Assembly (NCBI GenBank): GCA_900768785.1
Contig: CAAGEG010000161.1
Coordinates: 1-39,435, forward strand
DNA: 39,435 nt
From: an uncultured Prevotella sp.
Lineage (GTDB): Bacteria; Bacteroidota; Bacteroidia; Bacteroidales; Bacteroidaceae
Direction of reading: 5' to 3'
How positions within the stretch are numbered: the first letter of the stretch is position 1; each line of letters begins with the position of its first letter. The position numbers and the translations under genes are program-made. Under the pieces are notes generated by a model. That model did no database searches. It was not told where the DNA came from and worked only from the letters and a program-made list of their open reading frames with translations. Of this stretch, positions 7,082 through 15,832 are shown piece by piece.

Positions 7082-7182
7082 TCTAAAAGTATATGTACTT
7101 ATTGTTGTAGAAGCATATAATAGGGGAGGTAAAAGCCGAACTTATGACATGTGATTAATGTGAAAAACATTTATTTGCCTAT

Positions 7183-7743
7183 ATGATTGATACGGAATAC
7201 AGAAAAATGGTAAGTGGTGAGATTTATCTTGCTACTGATAAGTATTTGATAGATATACTCAACAAAGTGAAAAATCTTTGTCAGGAGTATAATAACATTT
7301 TGCCAACCGAGATTAGAGAACGCAACAAGAAGTTACATGATATCTTGGGAGAATGTGATGATGATACTTTTGTCAATCAGCCGTTTTACTGCGATTATGG
7401 TAAGCACATCAAAGTGGGAAAGCGATTTTTTGCAAACTTTGGCTTGACGATACTTGATGAGGCTTTTGTTACTATTGGCGATGATTGTTTTATAGGTCCG
7501 AATGTGAGTATTTATACTGCGTGTCATAGCACAGACCCTGAGGAACGTAACTCCCGCATGGAGTGGGCATGTCCTGTGAATATTGGAGATAATTGTTGGA
7601 TTGGAGGAAGTGTGACTATTCTTCCCGGTGTAACTATTGGAGACGGTTGCACAATAGGTGCCGGGAGTGTGGTAGTTAAGGACATACCATCTTATAGTGT
7701 GGCTGTTGGCAATCCGGCGAAGGTAATTCGTAAGTTGAAATAG
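7183..7743 (+). CDS. Maltose/galactoside O-acetyltransferase (left-handed beta-helix)
   Basis: 186 residues, the normal size for Maa/LacA enzymes, which acetylate sugars with acetyl-CoA in the cytoplasm. An N-terminal helical Mac domain (MIDTEYRKMVSGEIY, about 1-55) is followed by hexapeptide repeats from about residue 73 (IGDDCFIGPNVSIY, IGDNCWIGGSVTILPGV, IGDGCTIGAGSVV). The catalytic His is H115 in TACHSTDPEERNS, and the family's C-terminal VAVGNPAKVIRK is intact. The physiological substrate cannot be deduced. The gene has its own promoter and is convergent with manA, sharing a bidirectional terminator. Confidence 0.92.
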   Translation: MIDTEYRKMVSGEIYLATDKYLIDILNKVKNLCQEYNNILPTEIRERNKKLHDILGECDDDTFVNQPFYCDYGKHIKVGKRFFANFGLTILDEAFVTIGDDCFIGPNVSIYTACHSTDPEERNSRMEWACPVNIGDNCWIGGSVTILPGVTIGDGCTIGAGSVVVKDIPSYSVAVGNPAKVIRKLK

Positions 7744-7767
7744 CAATAATCTAATGGTTGATATAGA

Positions 7768-7805
7768 ATAAAGGCATTGCGACCGTTGTTGTCTAATGCC
7801 TTTAT
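7768..7805. terminator. Bidirectional terminator between the acetyltransferase and manA
   Basis: ATAAAGGCATT (7768-7778) pairs with AATGCCTTTAT (7795-7805), an 11-bp perfect stem between two convergent genes. U-rich sequence follows on both strands (TTTATCTTT rightward, TTTATTCTAT leftward). Confidence 0.7.
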
Positions 7806-7827
7806 CTTTACTGATTGCTTTGACGAA

Positions 7828-8790
7828 TTAGACGTAAGTCTCAATAAATTTTATTGTACCAGAAATGTAAATTTGTTGGGTCGTAGCAGGTATTAGTATT
7901 GTCTCGCCTTCGCAAAGCGTGGTTTCATTACCCTCATTATCAGTTATTAGAGCCTTTCCTGATACTCCTATTAGTATAACAAAGCTGTCAAGCTCGCTGT
8001 AATCAAGTGTCATAGGCTCGTTTAGATCGTAAACTGTGCTGCAGAAATGTTCACATCTAACGAGAGTCACTCCTTGATTTGCTGTTGGAACATAGGACGT
8101 TTGGTAGTCATCGCCAACAGTATAGTCTATACACTCTGCAGCTTCTTTGGTGTGTAATTGTCTGTAATTCCCGTTTTTATCTTTGCGTTTAAAGTCGTAT
8201 ATACGGAACGTAGTATCTGATGTCTGTTGTATTTCAGTCAAGAAACATCCTTTGCCAATGCTGTGAATACGCCCTCCGGGAATATAGAAGCAGTCGTCAG
8301 CCTTCACTTTATATTCGGCAATAACATCACAAATAGTCTCGTTTTCAACTTTTTGCTTGTATATTTCAGGTGTTATCTCCTCTTTCAGTCCACAGCGTAT
8401 AGTGGCTTCGGCATCCGAGTTTAGCAAATACCACATTTCTGTCTTGCCATGTGGCAGACCGTATTTCTTTGCCGTGTAATCATCAGGATGTACTTGAATA
8501 GAAAGATCTTGCGATGCATCAATAAATTTTATCAATAACGGGAACTCGTTACCAAACAATTTATAATTGTCCATACCCATTAGGTTATGTCTTTCTGTTG
8601 CAATAACGGCAGAGAGAGACTTTCCTTCGTATGGTCCGTTGGCAACAATGCTCTCGCTATGTTTGACACCAGATATCTCCCAACTTTCACCAATATTATT
8701 GCCACAAGCGTCAATATGTTTGAAAGTCCCTATTTTTTTCCCGCCCCAAATGGTTTCTTTTAGTATCGGTTTGAATTTTAATGGTTGCAT
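7828..8790 (-). CDS. manA: Mannose-6-phosphate isomerase, class I
   Basis: 320 residues, the short bacterial form. It interconverts mannose 6-phosphate and fructose 6-phosphate in the cytosol, feeding GDP-mannose/fucose synthesis or mannose use. Zinc ligands of the cupin fold are visible: Q99 and H101 in SIQVHPDD, E118 in GKTEMWYLL, H176 in PGGRIHSIG. The catalytic Arg is R196 in TTFRIYDF. The C-terminal cupin half (about 220-320) is intact. It sits alone: the upstream neighbour trkH is 134 bases away in the same direction, and a bidirectional terminator lies downstream. No strong promoter was identified; TATATTTA (minus strand, 8831-8838) is the best -7 candidate. Confidence 0.95.
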   Translation of the reverse strand: MQPLKFKPILKETIWGGKKIGTFKHIDACGNNIGESWEISGVKHSESIVANGPYEGKSLSAVIATERHNLMGMDNYKLFGNEFPLLIKFIDASQDLSIQVHPDDYTAKKYGLPHGKTEMWYLLNSDAEATIRCGLKEEITPEIYKQKVENETICDVIAEYKVKADDCFYIPGGRIHSIGKGCFLTEIQQTSDTTFRIYDFKRKDKNGNYRQLHTKEAAECIDYTVGDDYQTSYVPTANQGVTLVRCEHFCSTVYDLNEPMTLDYSELDSFVILIGVSGKALITDNEGNETTLCEGETILIPATTQQIYISGTIKFIETYV

Positions 8791-8924
8791 AATATATTAT
8801 GTCGATTGTTATAAGTCTAAATGAATGTCCTAAATATACGTTTTACGATTTGTTAGTTAATGGTTTAGTGTAGTTAAATATATGGTTTGAAATTCATAAT
8901 TATGTAGTATGCTTCTTACAACTA

Positions 8925-10382
8925 TCAGTTCTCTTTCCAGAAAGCTTTTGAGAACAAAACCAAAACGCTGAAAAATTCAAGACGTCCCATAAGCATAAGG
9001 AACGAACAAATCCATTTTCCTGTATCCGGAATAATGCTCCACGACATCGTAGGACCAATTTCCAATCCGAGTGTAGGTCCGACATTACTTGCACAACTCA
9101 TGGCTATTGTAAACGAGTTAGTGCTGTCTATGCCGAGACAAGTCAAAGTGAAATAAGCAAAGATACATGTTGCAATATATAAAGTGAAGAAAACGAGCAA
9201 CGTTGTCTGTGCCGTTAGTGTAACGTTGTTGCCGTTTATGCGCACCGGAAGTATTGCCTTTGGATGTATTATATGTTTAAATTCGTTACGTGCAATCTTG
9301 AAAAGCATGACACCACGAATACATTTGAAACCTCCGCTCGTGCTACCTGCACATGCTCCAAAAAACATACAAAGACACAAAACCACCCATGTGATATGTG
9401 GCCATTGCCCTGCATCGGCGTTAAACATGCCTGTTGTTGTGATGAATGAAACTACTTGAAATAAAGCATAGCGGAATGCGTCTGCTGTTTCCAAGTGGAG
9501 GTCTTTCATTAAAATAAAGGTTATGAAGAGGGTACAACATAAGACAAGACCAATATACAGCCTTAACTCAGAGTTTTTGAAAATGGCTTTTATCTTGCCT
9601 TTTACAATTGCCATATACAAAAGTGTGAAGTTGACTCCCGAACAGAACATAAATATGATTGCTGTATAGTCAATTGCCGCTGAATGAAAATGTCCCGTAC
9701 TGTCGTTATATGTTGAAAAGCCACCCGTAGCTGTGATAGCCATAGAGTAGTTAAGGCTGTCAAAGATGCCCAACCCTGATGCATACATACATAAAGTACA
9801 ACCTATGGTAAGCGATAAATATACAACCCATATTGATTTTGCATTAGTGCTGAGTCGCGGATGTATTTTTGTTCTTATCGGTCCTGTGGCTTCAGCCGAG
9901 AAAACTCGCATGCTTCCACCTACCAATGACGGTAAAACGGCAATGGTAAAGAACACTATACCAAGTCCACCTATCCATTGAGTCATCGAACGCCAAAACA
10001 ATAGACCCTTCGGCAATGCTTCCACATCATCAATAACAGATGCTCCGGTGGTTGTAAAACCCGACATGGTCTCGAAAAAGGCATCAGTATAGTTGTCTAT
10101 ATATCCACTTATTATAAATGGAAGTGCACCAAATATACTGAAAATCACCCAAGTGAGCGTTACCAACAGATATGCATCTCTACGCCCCATGCTGTTTTCG
10201 GCATGATAACCACAATATCTCAAGAAGATGCCTGTTCCCATTGTAATAGCTATTGTCACTAAAAAGGCAATCCTGTCATCGCCTCCGTAATATAGAGATA
10301 CGCACAAACAATAGGCAAGCATCATTGCTTCGATGAAGAGCAACGACCCTATGACTTTGTATATAATCTTGAAATTGATCAT
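8925..10382 (-). CDS. trkH: Potassium uptake protein TrkH
   Basis: 485 residues, a typical TrkH length, with multiple membrane helices organised as four M1-P-M2 repeats. The selectivity-filter Gly of each pore loop is visible: GFTTTGAS (109-115), TATGGFSTYN (217-226), FITTTGMFNA and SNVGPTLG. It forms the inner-membrane K+ channel-like translocation unit driven with TrkA. The gene starts 9 bases after the trkA stop, so the two are coupled in one transcript below dxs. The C-terminus ends RLEFFSVLVLFSKAFWKEN, the normal family ending, so the gene is complete. Confidence 0.96.
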   Translation of the reverse strand: MINFKIIYKVIGSLLFIEAMMLAYCLCVSLYYGGDDRIAFLVTIAITMGTGIFLRYCGYHAENSMGRRDAYLLVTLTWVIFSIFGALPFIISGYIDNYTDAFFETMSGFTTTGASVIDDVEALPKGLLFWRSMTQWIGGLGIVFFTIAVLPSLVGGSMRVFSAEATGPIRTKIHPRLSTNAKSIWVVYLSLTIGCTLCMYASGLGIFDSLNYSMAITATGGFSTYNDSTGHFHSAAIDYTAIIFMFCSGVNFTLLYMAIVKGKIKAIFKNSELRLYIGLVLCCTLFITFILMKDLHLETADAFRYALFQVVSFITTTGMFNADAGQWPHITWVVLCLCMFFGACAGSTSGGFKCIRGVMLFKIARNEFKHIIHPKAILPVRINGNNVTLTAQTTLLVFFTLYIATCIFAYFTLTCLGIDSTNSFTIAMSCASNVGPTLGLEIGPTMSWSIIPDTGKWICSFLMLMGRLEFFSVLVLFSKAFWKEN

Positions 10383-10391
10383 CAGTATGTG

Positions 10392-11735
10392 TTAGTTGAA
10401 GAATTTCTCTAATTTATTCATATTGACATTATGGCAGAATACCACCACAATATCGCCTGCTTCAATCTGCGAATTACCCGAAACAAGATGCCCTTCGCCG
10501 TTTCTTACAAGTCCACCAATGGTAGCTCCGTGAGGCAAACCGAGCTCAAAGACTTTCTTACGAGTGATTTTAGAACCTTGCATAGCAGTAAATTCAGCAA
10601 CGTCGGCATTTGCTGTCATGAGGAAACGTGTGTTGCGCACATCGGCATCAAGCATCATTTGATATATGTGACTTGCTGCAATGGCCTTCTTATTAACTAT
10701 TGTTCCTATGTCAAGACTCTCAGCCATGCTTACATAATCTAAATTTTCCACCATGGCAATTGTCTTTCTTACACCCATGCGTTTGGCTGTAAGACATGCT
10801 AAAATGTTTGTTTCGGCATTATTGGTAAGGGCAACAAAAGCTTGAGTGCTCTTAATACCTTCTTCAATAAGCAAAGGTAGGTCACGCCCATCGCCATTAA
10901 TAACCATTACTTGGTCGTTGTTTACAATCTCATTTATATATTCACAACGCTTCTCATCATACTCTATGATTTTTGCACTCATATATTCCGGAAGTGTTTG
11001 TACGGCTCTTAACGCCGTGTTGCCTCCGCCCATGAACATCACGTTCTTCACATCTACATAATGCTCTTTGCCTACTACCTTCCTGATATAAGGGATGTAG
11101 TTGCGTGTAGTCATGAAATATACGAGGTCATAAATCTTTAGTTCATCATCACCACGAGGAATAATGGTTTCATTACCTCTTTTGATTGCAACAACGTGAT
11201 AAGGAGTCTCGGGTTTGCAAAGGTCTTTGAGTGGTTCGTTAAGTATTTCGCATGTCTCTCTAAGCTTTATTCCCAACATGATAAGCGCGCTGTTGTGAAC
11301 GTCCCAACGCTGTCTTACCCAAGACATTTTCAAACCATTGTTAATGTCAATGGCTGCAAGATTTTCCGGATATATAAGAGAGTCAATGCCCAGTTTCGCA
11401 AAAAAATCTTTGAGTTCTGTATCCATAAACTCGTTATTACTAATCTTTGCAACTGTTTTCTCTGCACCAAGAGCCTTCGCAAGAATACAACTGTTCATGT
11501 TTAAGTTCTCGTCAAGAGTTACGGCAATATATAGTCCGGCATTCTCAATTCCGGCTTCTTTAAGGGCCTTTACACTTGATGGAGAAGCGTGGATGGTCAT
11601 TAAGTCATAATCGCTACTGATATTGTTAAGACGTTCTTCGTCTTCGTCTATCAGCACGATGTCATGATTGTTTCGCGATAATAGTTTCGCAAGATGTGAT
11701 CCTATGGCATAAGCGCCTGCGATAATAATTTTCAT
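10392..11735 (-). CDS. trkA: Trk system potassium uptake regulator TrkA
   Basis: 447 residues with the duplicated RCK arrangement of TrkA. The first Rossmann unit starts MKIIIAGAYAIGSHLAKLL with an acidic ribose-binding end at VLIDEDEERL. A first RCK_C domain follows (about 140-220), then a second Rossmann unit NVMFMGGGNTALRAVQ (about 230) and a final RCK_C domain. It binds NAD(H) and nucleotides and gates TrkH at the inner membrane. The first glycine motif reads GAYAIG, slightly departing from GxGxxG (A8 where Gly is usual), a variation also seen elsewhere in the family. The gene lies 12 bases after dxs and 9 before trkH. Confidence 0.95.
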   Translation of the reverse strand: MKIIIAGAYAIGSHLAKLLSRNNHDIVLIDEDEERLNNISSDYDLMTIHASPSSVKALKEAGIENAGLYIAVTLDENLNMNSCILAKALGAEKTVAKISNNEFMDTELKDFFAKLGIDSLIYPENLAAIDINNGLKMSWVRQRWDVHNSALIMLGIKLRETCEILNEPLKDLCKPETPYHVVAIKRGNETIIPRGDDELKIYDLVYFMTTRNYIPYIRKVVGKEHYVDVKNVMFMGGGNTALRAVQTLPEYMSAKIIEYDEKRCEYINEIVNNDQVMVINGDGRDLPLLIEEGIKSTQAFVALTNNAETNILACLTAKRMGVRKTIAMVENLDYVSMAESLDIGTIVNKKAIAASHIYQMMLDADVRNTRFLMTANADVAEFTAMQGSKITRKKVFELGLPHGATIGGLVRNGEGHLVSGNSQIEAGDIVVVFCHNVNMNKLEKFFN

Positions 11736-11747
11736 GTGTTCAATTAA

Positions 11748-13676
11748 TTACAGACAATCGTTCTTGTCTGAAGATTTTAAAGCATTCTTTATGGCATTTG
11801 CAATAGCTTCCGGGTCTATTCCGGCAATATGTTGTAATTGTGCAACGGTGCCATGTTCAATAAACGTGTCCGGTATTCCGAGACGTATAATGTTTTTAAA
11901 ATAGTTGTTGTCAGTAAACCATTCGGTAACGGCAGACCCGAAACCGCCTTCTCTTACACCGTCTTCAACGGTTATTATATTGTCAAATGTTAATGCGATA
12001 TCTTTAAGAAGACTTTCGTCAAGCGGTTTAACAAATCTCATGTCATAATGAGCAACGCTTATCTTGCAGTCTTGTTGATTTAAAACATTTATGGCTTCAG
12101 TGACATTGTTTCCTATATGACCTATTGATAATAGGGCAATATCATGTCCATCTTTAATTTTGCGCCCTGTTCCAACTTTTATTTCATGCATTTCGTTATG
12201 CCAATCAGTAATAACACCGCGTCCTCTCGGGTATCTTATGACAAAAGGACCTTTATCCGGCAGTTGTGCAGTGTACATAAGATTACGCATTTCATGCTCG
12301 TTCATAGGTGAAGCAATGGTAATATTTGGTACGCATCTTAGCGCTGCAATATCAAAAACGCCATGATGAGTGGCTCCATCTTCTCCAACAAGACCAGCTC
12401 TATCAAGACATATTACAACCGGTAAACGCAGAATGGCAACATCGTGAATGATATTATCATAAGCTCGTTGTGAAAAAGAGCTATAAATATTACAAAACGG
12501 CAGAAGTCCATCTTTTGCCATTCCTGCAGAGAAAGTAACAGCATGCCCTTCGGCAATACCCACATCAAAGGCTCTATCGGGCATGGCTCGCATCATGATA
12601 TTCATAGAACAACCAGACGGCATTGCGGGTGTTATTCCTACAATTCGCGAGTTCGCTTTGGCTAATTCCAATAATGTTTCTCCAAAAACATCTTGATATT
12701 TTGGCGGAACATTATCGCTCTCAGACACAATACGCTCTCCTGTATTGATGTCAAAGCGTCCCGGAGCATGCCAAATTGTTGCTGCTTTTTCAGCAGGAGC
12801 ATATCCGTGACCTTTAATAGTGTGAAGATGAAGCAATTTAGGGCCTTTCATCTCTTTCAATTGCGATAGAAGGCGAACCAATTCTATGACATTATGCCCG
12901 TCGAAAGGACCGAAATATCTGATGTTAAGCCCCTCAAAGATGTTTTGTTGGTGGCTTATTGCCGATTTCAAAGCATTACTTAGTCTTATTATTCCTTTAC
13001 GGCGGTCGTCATTAAGATAACCTTTGGCATTAAGCCATTTGGATATCTTAAATCTAAGATTGTTATATGTCTTGTTTGTATTTAGTCTTAACAGATAATG
13101 TTTCAGCCCACCAACACTCCTGTCTATACTCATGTTATTGTCGTTGAGTATTATGAGCATGTCATTTGGAGTGGTTGACACATTGTTTAATCCCTCAAAA
13201 GCCAGTCCTCCACTCATTGCACCATCGCCTATAACAGCTACAATGTGCCTATCGTTTGCCTCTGTTCTATTCGCGGCAACTGCCATACCAAGCGCTGCAG
13301 ATATTGAATTTGACGAGTGCCCGCAAATAAAACTATCGTAAGGACTTTCTGTGGGAGATGGAAAAGGCTTTATTCCGTATAGCTTTCTATTGGTACAAAA
13401 CGAATCGCGTCTGCCTGTAAGTATCTTATGTCCATAAGCTTGATGTCCAACATCCCATACAATACGATCTTCAGGAGTGTTGTAAACATAATGTAAAGCG
13501 ACAGTAAGTTCTACAACACCCATGCTTGATGCAAGATGTCCCGGATTTACCGAGAGCTCTTTCAGTATGTCTGCTCTCAGTTCTGCACACAATTGTGGCA
13601 GTTGTTCCACTTTCAGCCTTCTCAGGTCGTTGGGATTATTAATATCGTTTAAATACTTAAACTCGTTAGATTCCAC
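11748..13676 (-). CDS. dxs: 1-deoxy-D-xylulose-5-phosphate synthase
   Basis: 642 residues. This cytosolic enzyme condenses pyruvate and glyceraldehyde 3-phosphate, the first step of the MEP isoprenoid pathway (also feeding thiamine and pyridoxal). Visible motifs are NPGHLASSMGVVELTVALH (His48), DVGHQAYGHKILTGR (His78), the thiamine-diphosphate motif GDGAMSGG (150-157) ending near LNDNNMSI, the transketolase pyrimidine domain with RAGLVGEDGATHHGVFD, and the C-terminal domain with EDGVREGGFGSAV. It is the first gene of a dxs-trkA-trkH transcript, 12 bases ahead of trkA, an arrangement I recall in other Bacteroidales. A near-consensus promoter lies 23 bases upstream. Confidence 0.97.
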   Translation of the reverse strand: MESNEFKYLNDINNPNDLRRLKVEQLPQLCAELRADILKELSVNPGHLASSMGVVELTVALHYVYNTPEDRIVWDVGHQAYGHKILTGRRDSFCTNRKLYGIKPFPSPTESPYDSFICGHSSNSISAALGMAVAANRTEANDRHIVAVIGDGAMSGGLAFEGLNNVSTTPNDMLIILNDNNMSIDRSVGGLKHYLLRLNTNKTYNNLRFKISKWLNAKGYLNDDRRKGIIRLSNALKSAISHQQNIFEGLNIRYFGPFDGHNVIELVRLLSQLKEMKGPKLLHLHTIKGHGYAPAEKAATIWHAPGRFDINTGERIVSESDNVPPKYQDVFGETLLELAKANSRIVGITPAMPSGCSMNIMMRAMPDRAFDVGIAEGHAVTFSAGMAKDGLLPFCNIYSSFSQRAYDNIIHDVAILRLPVVICLDRAGLVGEDGATHHGVFDIAALRCVPNITIASPMNEHEMRNLMYTAQLPDKGPFVIRYPRGRGVITDWHNEMHEIKVGTGRKIKDGHDIALLSIGHIGNNVTEAINVLNQQDCKISVAHYDMRFVKPLDESLLKDIALTFDNIITVEDGVREGGFGSAVTEWFTDNNYFKNIIRLGIPDTFIEHGTVAQLQHIAGIDPEAIANAIKNALKSSDKNDCL

Positions 13677-13699
13677 TATTATTATATGTATAATTTATG

Positions 13700-13730
13700 C
13701 AAAGATAGAGCACACAAAGTAAAATACAAA
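13700..13730 (-). promoter_or_regulatory. Promoter of the dxs-trkA-trkH operon
   Basis: On the minus strand TTTG (13730-13727), a 19-bp spacer, and TATCTTTG (13707-13700) match the Bacteroidetes sigma-70 consensus exactly. The -7 element ends 23 bases before the dxs ATG, giving a leader of only about 16 bases. Confidence 0.8.
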
Positions 13731-13793
13731 ATAAAACACGCTTATTTTTCTTTCTGAAATACATTTGTCTAAATCTCAAAAAACAAATATTAG

Positions 13794-14819
13794 TTATAAA
13801 GTTGTAGTTTTAATGTCTTCTTGTTCAGCAGATTTATTTAAAAAAGTTTCAAGGTCTTTTTTGATACTTAAGAATTGTTTGGAAGTGTAGTATCCCAAGT
13901 TTTTTTTCAACATTGTTTCTATGTCTTGTGTGCTATGTGAGTAGCAAGACAATTCGTTGCGCATCTGAGTGTCGTGTAAAGCTTGTCTTCTTATTTCTGT
14001 TTCTCTTTCACGTATCAAAATGTTACAAACCGTTGTTATTATAGGACTAACAATTTTGTCAAAGAGATGGTGTCCCTGTATATATAAATAGGTACTCTCG
14101 GGTGTTACTCCCAATTCAATAAGTTCATTTTTTAGTTGTGTATAAGAGTTCTCTGAGTTGTGGTAGACACGTCTCATCATGATGCAACGCTTCTCTATTT
14201 TGTTTTTCAGTATGTTGAGTGTTGTCTCTGGATGATAGATATTGACCTTGCCTATTTCCAATATTTTATTTAGATCAGTAATGGTGAATTTCCTATATAG
14301 CCCTCTGCGGTAGTGCCAAACAGACCATACGAAAAGAGGAAAAATAATGATGCTAAATTCTCTTAGAAATTTTTTGAAATCGAATATGGCATGGTCGTTT
14401 AGTGTTGCCATAACACATACGTTGTGTAAAGAGGGCGCATAGCATTGCAGATTTTCTATAGCATAAGCATAGGTATGGAAGACATAACGGTTGTTGTTGA
14501 TTATCCTTGATTCAAGTGTTGTTTCTTGTAACAAATAATCGTAGTCGGCATCAACACAGGCTATCATGTCTTTGCCTGTTTTGTTGCATAATAGGTTCAT
14601 GAGAACTGAGCGTTTGCCACGTTGTAGTGTGGTACGAGAGGGTAGCATAACCTCAAAATATCGGGTGTCGTCTTCAAAGTCTGAGAGTATGGAACGCCAA
14701 AATAATATATCGTCATAGCTCTCCACATAAGCTATGATGCGCCTTTTTGCTGCTTTTTGTTTCATGCTATTGGCAGCTTCAAGGTATTTTGAAGTTATGT
14801 TTTCAGTAAGGCGTTTCAT
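13794..14819 (-). CDS. DUF4435 protein, TOPRIM-like putative nuclease partner (AriB-like)
   Basis: 341 residues from the ATG at 14819. A start at 14891 would add 24 residues and overlap the ATPase gene; I prefer 14819. The N-terminal half matches DUF4435: RRIIAYVESYDDILFWRSIL with Glu33, a basic segment LPSRTTLQRGKRSVLMNLL, then DMIACVDADYDYLL with D90-x-D92 and D94, and HTYAYAIENLQCY. This E...DxD layout is that of TOPRIM nucleases such as the OLD family and AriB of the PARIS anti-phage system. The C-terminal half is helical (one hydrophobic stretch near 156-168) and unrecognised. The gene lies 29 bases after the AAA ATPase gene, forming a two-gene unit. The function is inferred from this pairing. 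Confidence 0.78.
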   Translation of the reverse strand: MKRLTENITSKYLEAANSMKQKAAKRRIIAYVESYDDILFWRSILSDFEDDTRYFEVMLPSRTTLQRGKRSVLMNLLCNKTGKDMIACVDADYDYLLQETTLESRIINNNRYVFHTYAYAIENLQCYAPSLHNVCVMATLNDHAIFDFKKFLREFSIIIFPLFVWSVWHYRRGLYRKFTITDLNKILEIGKVNIYHPETTLNILKNKIEKRCIMMRRVYHNSENSYTQLKNELIELGVTPESTYLYIQGHHLFDKIVSPIITTVCNILIRERETEIRRQALHDTQMRNELSCYSHSTQDIETMLKKNLGYYTSKQFLSIKKDLETFLNKSAEQEDIKTTTL

Positions 14820-14848
14820 GGTAATAGATACTTGTGAGCAAGAAATCT

Positions 14849-15664
14849 CTATATGGTTATGTCGTTTACCTCTGTAATCTTGTCCATCCAACCATTCATC
14901 ACAACAGCCGGTGAGTGTGTTGTCAGTACGATTTGAACGTTAGGGTTTAATTGTAATATGAGTTCGATGAGCCTTTGCTGCCATTCAATGTGCAGACTAA
15001 CTTCCGGCTCGTCCATTAGAAGCACGTATGGCATGTTGTCTTCAACGAGAACGGTAAGCATAATGCTGAGTATCTGTTTTTCGCCACTTGACAACTGATA
15101 TGGGAAAAGAGTTTCTCCTATTTGCGAGAATCTTATTTCGTTTTCGGTGCGTATTATTTTCTTTCCGGTATCTGTGAACAACTCGTCCATGATGTCTTGA
15201 AAGATTTTTTTGGGCTCGGATATTTTTTGTGCTTTAGCAGCTGCATCGGAGTCGCCACTCTGCAAAGCCTCAATCATACGATTGCCTATGTTTACTTGAT
15301 AATCAAGGAATTTGCGTTGTAACTTAAATAGTTGCCAATCAAGCTCTGTGACGAGGTTTGGCCCTAAGGCCGTAAGGGTTTCTGCGTTTAGCAAGGGACG
15401 GTCAAAAGACCTTATAACATCGACACGCAAATGGGTCGCATCTTCCGGATATGTCTTTATTTTTACCCCTTTTAGCATGTGACTTGTAAGGTCTCCGTTG
15501 TTGCCAATGCTTTTTATTACACGGTTTAAGATGGTACTTTTACCTACACCATTTATGCCACTTAAAATATTTACCCTGCGATCAAGGGTCCATTTAATGT
15601 GTTTTTTTCCACTCCACAACGAGTCGATTTCAATCTGTTGTATGTAATCTGCGTATTTTGGCAT
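14849..15664 (-). CDS. ABC/SMC-type AAA ATPase paired with DUF4435 (AriA-like)
   Basis: 271 residues from the ATG at 15664 (an alternative ATG at 15694 adds 10). ABC-type ATPase motifs are complete: Walker A GINGVGKST (36-44), signature LSSGEKQ (191-197), Walker B YVLLMDEP (213-220) followed by EVSLH, and switch His250 in LTTHSP. There are no membrane segments, so this is the AAA_15/AAA_21 type of soluble ATPase found in OLD, PARIS and similar defence pairs, not a transporter. The insert between Walker A and the signature (about 45-190) is short, with a helical hairpin. AriA-like proteins I recall are larger, near 450 residues, so this is a compact version. It is co-transcribed with the DUF4435 gene. 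Confidence 0.85.
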   Translation of the reverse strand: MPKYADYIQQIEIDSLWSGKKHIKWTLDRRVNILSGINGVGKSTILNRVIKSIGNNGDLTSHMLKGVKIKTYPEDATHLRVDVIRSFDRPLLNAETLTALGPNLVTELDWQLFKLQRKFLDYQVNIGNRMIEALQSGDSDAAAKAQKISEPKKIFQDIMDELFTDTGKKIIRTENEIRFSQIGETLFPYQLSSGEKQILSIMLTVLVEDNMPYVLLMDEPEVSLHIEWQQRLIELILQLNPNVQIVLTTHSPAVVMNGWMDKITEVNDITI

Positions 15665-15771
15665 GATATATTGAAGATTTCTGATTTTTATCACAGCTTA
15701 TTTTATTCAAAAGATAATGCAAGCGAGTGTAAAGAAAAAAATTCAAAATCCCGAGTGCAGTATATCTTATG

Positions 15772-15779
15772 CAAAGATA
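15772..15779 (-). promoter_or_regulatory. Candidate -7 element of the ATPase-DUF4435 operon
   Basis: On the minus strand this reads TATCTTTG, an exact TAnnTTTG match, about 108 bases upstream of the ATPase ATG. The -33 box is not clear. It lies back-to-back with the candidate promoter of the divergent transporter gene. Confidence 0.45.
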
Positions 15780-15800
15780 GCATATTGTTCGGAATTTTTG

Positions 15801-15808
15801 TAATTTTG
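15801..15808 (+). promoter_or_regulatory. Candidate -7 element of the DMT transporter gene
   Basis: TAATTTTG matches TAnnTTTG and lies 24 bases upstream of the transporter ATG. A good -33 TTTG at the right spacing is not evident. Confidence 0.45.
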
Positions 15809-15832
15809 CACCGTTAAAATAATATCAAATAG

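Noticed and set aside
9184..9981. Plus-strand frames antisense to trkH
   Set aside because: Shadows of the transporter gene; the composition reflects complementary codons only.
14820..14891. Longer start for the DUF4435 gene
   Set aside because: It would overlap the ATPase gene's end by 43 bases and adds a stretch without family resemblance. It cannot be fully excluded.
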